Source of the DNA: Cellvibrio mixtus subsp. mixtus J3-8
GTDB lineage: Bacteria; Pseudomonadota; Gammaproteobacteria; Pseudomonadales; Cellvibrionaceae
Direction: 5' to 3'
Assembly: GCF_000766945.1 (NCBI RefSeq)
Contig: NZ_ALBT01000078.1
Location: forward strand, 1 to 64,000
Length of the DNA stretch: 64,000 nt
How positions within the stretch are numbered: position 1 is the first letter of the stretch; each line of letters begins with the position of its first letter. Both the position numbers and the translations under genes were made by a program. Under the pieces are notes generated by a model that saw only the letters and a list, made by a program, of their open reading frames with translations, had not been told where the DNA came from and made no database searches. This document shows positions 59,663 through 64,000 of the stretch, piece after piece.

Positions 59663-62359
59663 TTACTCATTAATGTCGTCCGGCAATGCGGGCGGCGTGC
59701 CCAACGGAAGCGAAAATACTATAGCAGCACCGCCTTCGGGCGCTTTACCCGCACGGATTTTTCCACCGTGTGCTTGCACAATGGCTTTGCAAATCGCCAA
59801 CCCCAATCCCACACCGGGCGTGGTGGATTCTTTTTCGCCGCGCGTGAATTTTTCAAACAGGCTATCTTCCTTGCCGCTGGGAAGTCCGGGGCCATTATCG
59901 CGCACACTGATATCGAGCATATGGCCATTGACTTCTGCCACGATAACGATGTGCGCACCCGGCGGCGTGTATTTGGTTGCGTTCTCCAACAAATTGCACA
60001 ACACGCGTTCAATCAACACCGAATCGATTTGGATCAACGGCAAATCCGCTGCAATTGTTGTTTTTACGGAATGCTGGCCGAGAAACGCGGTACTCGCATG
60101 CAATGCACTGCCAACAACTTCTTCCAACGGTTGCCATTCGAGATTCAGTTTTACTTCACCACTTTGGATACGCGCCATATCGAGCAGGTTCACCACCAGG
60201 TTGCTCATGCGTAAGGCTTCATTGTGCAATGCCCGGGCGACAGATAATTGCGCAGCGGGCAGCGTTGGTTTTGCGCGCGTAAGTGATTCCGATAACCCCA
60301 CCAGCGATGTCAGCGGCGTGCGCAAATCGTGCGACAGTGCAGCGAGCAATGAATTGCGCAAACGCTCCGATTCAATTCCCACCAACGCCTTCTGCGCCAC
60401 TTCAATGTAGTGAACACGTTCCAGTGCGATAGCGGCAAGCGCAGCAAAGGTATCCAGTTGCTGGCGCTGTTCGGGAATTAAAATCCAGCGGCGTCCTTCA
60501 GGCTGGAGCACTAACACGCCGCGGGTACGCATGGGTGCAATTAATGGCAAATAAAAGAAATCGCTAGTCGGTAAGGTGTCTGTACCAATCCCGGCGGGAG
60601 TGGCGCGATCAAAAGACCACTGCGCAATGGCGATATCCAGCGCATCGGAAACTTGCCCGGTTGGCGGTTGCAAGCGGCCTTCGTTATCCGGCAACAGCAA
60701 TAATACTTTTGCGCGAAAGGTTCGCTCCAGGTGGCTGCGTGTAGTTTCAAAAATTTGTTCTGTCGCCAATACACCCGATAATGCACGTGCAAATTCATAC
60801 AGCGCACGTGAGCGCGATTCGCGATGCATAGATACCCGCGCTTGAAAGCGCAACCCCGCGGTTAATTGGCCGATGACCAACCCGACAATCAGCATCACAG
60901 CAAAGGTAATTAAATATTGGACATCACTGACGGCAAATGAAAAACGTGGAGGCACAAAAAAGAAATCAAACGCGATCACGCTGATAATTGCCGATACCAC
61001 TGCCGGGCCGCGACCAAATCGAACAGCAACCAATACGACCGTCAGTAAAAACAGCATGACAATGTTGGCAAGATCCAGCCAATGAATTAACGGCGTTGTC
61101 ACCACTGCAGTTAACAAACTTGCGCCACTTGCCCACAGATAATGCCAGCGCGATCCGTAAACTATTTTTTCTTGCGAAGTTTCGCGCAAGGGACCAAATT
61201 GTTCGCCCTCACCCTGACCGATTTCAATCAAATCCATAGCAGGTGCGAAACGGCTGATGCGCTTACTGTGTGGCGTTAGCCAGGGCCAGGTTCTATGACC
61301 GCGACCAACCACAATTTTCGATAAATTTTTAGTGCGGGCGTAATGCACAATTTCCTGTGCAATATCGCTACCGGTAAGAATTGCCGTAGTCGCTCCCAAT
61401 TCTTCCGCCAGTTTTACTGTTTTCAGAATTCGCTCGCGTTGTGACGAAGGCAAACGTTGCAGTTGCGGTGTCTCTACGTAAACCAAAAACCAATCGGTGT
61501 TCAATTGGTTAGCTAACCGCGCGCACGAACGCACTATGTGTTCAGCGCCCGCGCGTGGGCCAATGCATGCAAGCAAAGCGGCATCGGTTTTCCAAACTTT
61601 GCTGATGGATTGTTCGATGCGATAAACCTGCACATCGTTTTCCACACGATCTGCGGTGCGCCGCAAGGCCAATTCGCGCAGCGCAATTAAATTGCCTTTA
61701 CGAAAAAAATTGCGCGCAGCGCGTTCTGCCTGTGTGGCTTTATACACTTTTCCGGCGTTGAGCCGCGCCAGCAGTTCATCCGCAGGCACATCCACCAATA
61801 CCACTTCATCGGCGTTATCGAACACACGGTCAGGCAAGGTTTCGGACACCCGGATGCTGGTAATGCCACCGACGACATCATTCAAACTTTCCAGATGTTG
61901 CACATTCAAGGTAGTGAATACATCGATACCGGCATCGAGCAATTCTTCAACATCTTGCCAGCGTTTGGGGTGGCGCGAACCCGGTGCATTGGAGTGAGCC
62001 AGCTCGTCGATGAGGATCAGCGGCGGTTTGCGCTCCAACGCCGCATCAATATCAAACTCCGCCAGCGACTTGCCCCGATACTCAACCTGTTTACGCGGTA
62101 AAACCTCCAGGCCGTCAAGCATTGCCTGGGTATCGGCGCGGCCATGGGTTTCCACTACGCCGACCAGTACTGACTTCCCCTCATTGACTAATTTGCGCGC
62201 GGCGCTGAGCATGGCGCAGGTTTTTCCTACACCCGCCGAGGCACCAAAATAAATACGCAACTTGCCGCGTGCAGCGCGTTGTTCACGCGCCTGCATTTGT
62301 GCCAGTAATGCATCGGGGTCCGGGCGTTCGCGCGGTGATTCAAAATCGGTTGGATACAT
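59663..62359 (-). CDS. kdpD: KdpD potassium-sensor histidine kinase
   Basis: 898 residues from ATG 62359 (MYPTDFES). N-terminal KdpD domain with Walker A GASAGVGKTCAM and LIDELAHSNAPGSRHPKRWQDVEELLDAGIDVFTTLNVQHLESLNDVVGGIT, then a USP-like domain, four membrane helices (about 405-500), GAF, HisKA (LLAALSHDLRTPLTSLVG) and HATPase (NLLENATKYTPPG, DNGPGLP, GLGLAICK). Full length compared with E. coli KdpD. Phosphorylates KdpE. Confidence 0.97.
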   Translation of the reverse strand: MYPTDFESPRERPDPDALLAQMQAREQRAARGKLRIYFGASAGVGKTCAMLSAARKLVNEGKSVLVGVVETHGRADTQAMLDGLEVLPRKQVEYRGKSLAEFDIDAALERKPPLILIDELAHSNAPGSRHPKRWQDVEELLDAGIDVFTTLNVQHLESLNDVVGGITSIRVSETLPDRVFDNADEVVLVDVPADELLARLNAGKVYKATQAERAARNFFRKGNLIALRELALRRTADRVENDVQVYRIEQSISKVWKTDAALLACIGPRAGAEHIVRSCARLANQLNTDWFLVYVETPQLQRLPSSQRERILKTVKLAEELGATTAILTGSDIAQEIVHYARTKNLSKIVVGRGHRTWPWLTPHSKRISRFAPAMDLIEIGQGEGEQFGPLRETSQEKIVYGSRWHYLWASGASLLTAVVTTPLIHWLDLANIVMLFLLTVVLVAVRFGRGPAVVSAIISVIAFDFFFVPPRFSFAVSDVQYLITFAVMLIVGLVIGQLTAGLRFQARVSMHRESRSRALYEFARALSGVLATEQIFETTRSHLERTFRAKVLLLLPDNEGRLQPPTGQVSDALDIAIAQWSFDRATPAGIGTDTLPTSDFFYLPLIAPMRTRGVLVLQPEGRRWILIPEQRQQLDTFAALAAIALERVHYIEVAQKALVGIESERLRNSLLAALSHDLRTPLTSLVGLSESLTRAKPTLPAAQLSVARALHNEALRMSNLVVNLLDMARIQSGEVKLNLEWQPLEEVVGSALHASTAFLGQHSVKTTIAADLPLIQIDSVLIERVLCNLLENATKYTPPGAHIVIVAEVNGHMLDISVRDNGPGLPSGKEDSLFEKFTRGEKESTTPGVGLGLAICKAIVQAHGGKIRAGKAPEGGAAIVFSLPLGTPPALPDDINE

Positions 62360-62389
62360 AATCAATAGTCAGATTGCGCCTACGCCAGC

Positions 62390-62962
62390 TTAGTTTTTCA
62401 ATTCGTCCAACGCCAGATTCAGCGCTAACACATTCACGCGCGGCTCTCCCAAAAAACCTAACCAGGGTTGCTGCTGGTGAGCCTCGATCAACTGCTGCAC
62501 ACGGCTTTCATCAAGCTCACGCGCGCGGGCAATACGATGGATTTGGTAGTGCGCTGCCGCGAGGCTGATGTCCGGGTCAAGGCCACTGGCGGATGCGGTA
62601 ACCAGATCAACCGGTATTGGCAATGTATTGCCCGGATCAACCGCACGCAATGTTTCAATCCGGCGGGTAACTGCATCAATCAATGCCGGGTTCAACGGCC
62701 CCTGGTTGGAGCCGCTGGAGGCACCGGCATTATTCGCCATTGGGCCGGTAGCCGAAGGACGCCCCCAAAAATAGTGGGGCGATGTAAAGGATTGACCAAT
62801 CAATGCAGAACCAACCACCTTGCCATCGCGATTTACCAAACTGCCTTGCGACTGATTGGAAAATGCGAGCTGGCCGACACCGGTAATCAAATAGGGATAA
62901 ACACCACCACAGAGTAACGTCAGCAGAAAAAATAGCGCCAGGGTTGGACGTAATACACTCAT
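62390..62962 (-). CDS. kdpC: KdpC subunit of the potassium-transporting ATPase
   Basis: 190 residues: one N-terminal membrane helix (LALFFLLTLLCGGVYPYLITGVGQLAF) and soluble domain (GSALIGQSFTSPHYFWGRPSATG, LVTASASGLDPDISLAAAHYQIHRIARAR, ALNLALDELK). Assembly and lid subunit of KdpFABC. The gap to kdpB is 8 bases. Confidence 0.97.
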   Translation of the reverse strand: MSVLRPTLALFFLLTLLCGGVYPYLITGVGQLAFSNQSQGSLVNRDGKVVGSALIGQSFTSPHYFWGRPSATGPMANNAGASSGSNQGPLNPALIDAVTRRIETLRAVDPGNTLPIPVDLVTASASGLDPDISLAAAHYQIHRIARARELDESRVQQLIEAHQQQPWLGFLGEPRVNVLALNLALDELKN

Positions 62963-62970
62963 AAAAACTC

Positions 62971-64000
62971 CTATACCAGATTCAGGGCAGTCAGGATCAG
63001 GTCGATCAACTTAATGCCGACAAAAGGCACCAGGATTCCACCCAAACCGTAGATCAACAAATTGCGGCGCAATAATATTGCCGCACCGAGCGGGCGATAC
63101 TTCACACCTTTGAGTGCCAGCGGGATAAGCACCACAATAATCAACGCATTGAAAATCACCGCCGACATAATGGCCGACGTCGGGCTGGTTAAATTCATGA
63201 TATCCAGCGCTTTCAATTGCGGATAAGTTGCGACAAATGCAGCGGGGATAATCGCGAAATATTTCGCAATGTCATTGGCGATAGAAAACGTGGTAAGCGA
63301 GCCGCGCGTCATCAGCAGTTGTTTACCGATCTCCACAATCTCCAGCAGCTTGGTGGGATTGGAATCCAGGTCCACCATATTGCCCGCCTCTTTCGCAGCC
63401 TGGGTACCTGAATTCATCGCAACCGCCACGTCAGCTTGCGCGAGCGCCGGCGCATCGTTGGTGCCATCACCGGTCATGGCGACCAGGCGACCACCAGCCT
63501 GATAGTGACGAATCAACTTCAACTTGTCTTCCGGTGTCGCCTCTGCAAGAAAATCGTCCACACCCGCTTCCGCTGCAATTGCAGCGGCGGTGAGTTTGTT
63601 ATCGCCCGTGATCATCACCGTTTTAATGCCCATATGGCGCAATTCAGCAAAGCGTTCCTTGATGCCGCCTTTCACAATATCTTTCAATTCAACGGTGCCC
63701 ATTACCGTGCCGTCATCAACCACCACCAACGGGGTACCACCACGGCGAGCGATATCCTGCACTACCTGACTAACCTCATCCGGAAACGGACGCCCAAGCG
63801 ATTCCACAAAACGCTTCATGGTTTCCGCCGCACCTTTACGCACAGCTCGGTTGCCAATATCAATCCCGCTCATGCGCGTTTGCGCCGTAAAGGGAACAAA
63901 GCTGGCATTGAGCGATGCCATTTCGCGCGCGCGAATATTAAATTTTTGTTTGGCCAATACCGCAATGCTACGACCTTCCGGCGTTTCATCTGCTAAGGAT
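62971..64000 (-). CDS. kdpB: KdpB, C-terminal part (5' end outside the window)
   Basis: The frame is open to the right edge; about 343 residues are visible. P-type ATPase: [44 protein letters not shown] (hinge motif), [31 protein letters not shown] and the C-terminal helices ([18 protein letters not shown]). At the edge [21 protein letters not shown] is the nucleotide-domain sequence expected before residue 400. kdpA and the N-terminal half of kdpB must lie right of the window. Confidence 0.97.
   Translation of the reverse strand, partial: SLADETPEGRSIAVLAKQKFNIRAREMASLNASFVPFTAQTRMSGIDIGNRAVRKGAAETMKRFVESLGRPFPDEVSQVVQDIARRGGTPLVVVDDGTVMGTVELKDIVKGGIKERFAELRHMGIKTVMITGDNKLTAAAIAAEAGVDDFLAEATPEDKLKLIRHYQAGGRLVAMTGDGTNDAPALAQADVAVAMNSGTQAAKEAGNMVDLDSNPTKLLEIVEIGKQLLMTRGSLTTFSIANDIAKYFAIIPAAFVATYPQLKALDIMNLTSPTSAIMSAVIFNALIIVVLIPLALKGVKYRPLGAAILLRRNLLIYGLGGILVPFVGIKLIDLILTALNLV

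Overview
The window looks like the chromosome of a saprophytic, plant-polysaccharide-degrading gammaproteobacterium, most like the Cellvibrio group (inference). Reasons: exported enzymes with long poly-serine linkers (a lipoprotein alkaline phosphatase and a family 9 cellulase), a family 51 arabinofuranosidase beside the cellulase, a TorF-type porin, a Kdp system, and gammaproteobacterial-type repair and stress genes. No rRNA, tRNA, CRISPR array, integrase or transposase gene was seen.

Layout. 1-2107: part of an integron gene-cassette array, four small genes on the minus strand, each followed by a ~130 bp attC site, no integrase. 2513-3136: a promoter, a structured RNA resembling phage C4 antisense RNA and a 99-residue protein gene. 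3293-7156: two tandem alkaline phosphatases and a His-rich exported protein. 7361-9407: a secreted EndoU-like RNase and a CHAD protein. 9674-13399: a folate-independent methionine synthase operon (mesX, mesD, flavin reductase, TauE/SafE permease) behind a structured leader. 13511-15317: alkB and an ada with a damaged zinc site. 15424-17901: a small membrane protein and a membrane-anchored coiled-coil protein separated by tandem repeats. 17981-20490: a persulfide-sensing repressor with rhodanese, permease and persulfide dioxygenase. 20656-24557: arabinofuranosidase and cellulase. 24697-32364: small ribbon-helix-helix regulators, a TRIC-type channel, a PhnA-like protein, a SulP transporter and chromate resistance. 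32538-35076: small stress proteins (KGG repeats) and a decayed DUF892 gene. 35529-38815: RsbQ-like hydrolase, PAS hybrid histidine kinase and a BLUF photoreceptor.

38900-43148: an AcuI/YhdH reductase and a second minus-strand cassette array, followed at 43477-44096 by a second copy of the C4-like RNA plus small protein. The two RNA copies carry compensatory changes in two three-way pairing sets: a 5' segment and a 3' target near the downstream ribosome binding site have the same sequence and compete for one antisense segment. The repeated arrangement cassette array / antisense RNA / small protein is the most novel signal in the window.

44094-46195: nitrilase-family amidase and a flavin-dependent oxidoreductase. 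46242-56835: an oxidative and general stress block (hemerythrin, zinc dehydrogenases, DUF72, membrane protein, large catalase, heme-oxygenase-like iron enzyme with a methyltransferase). 56850-58834: dapA with an intrinsic terminator inside its 3' end, a truncated corA and a porin. 58955-64000: kdpE, kdpD, kdpC and the 3' part of kdpB, all on the minus strand and running off the right edge.
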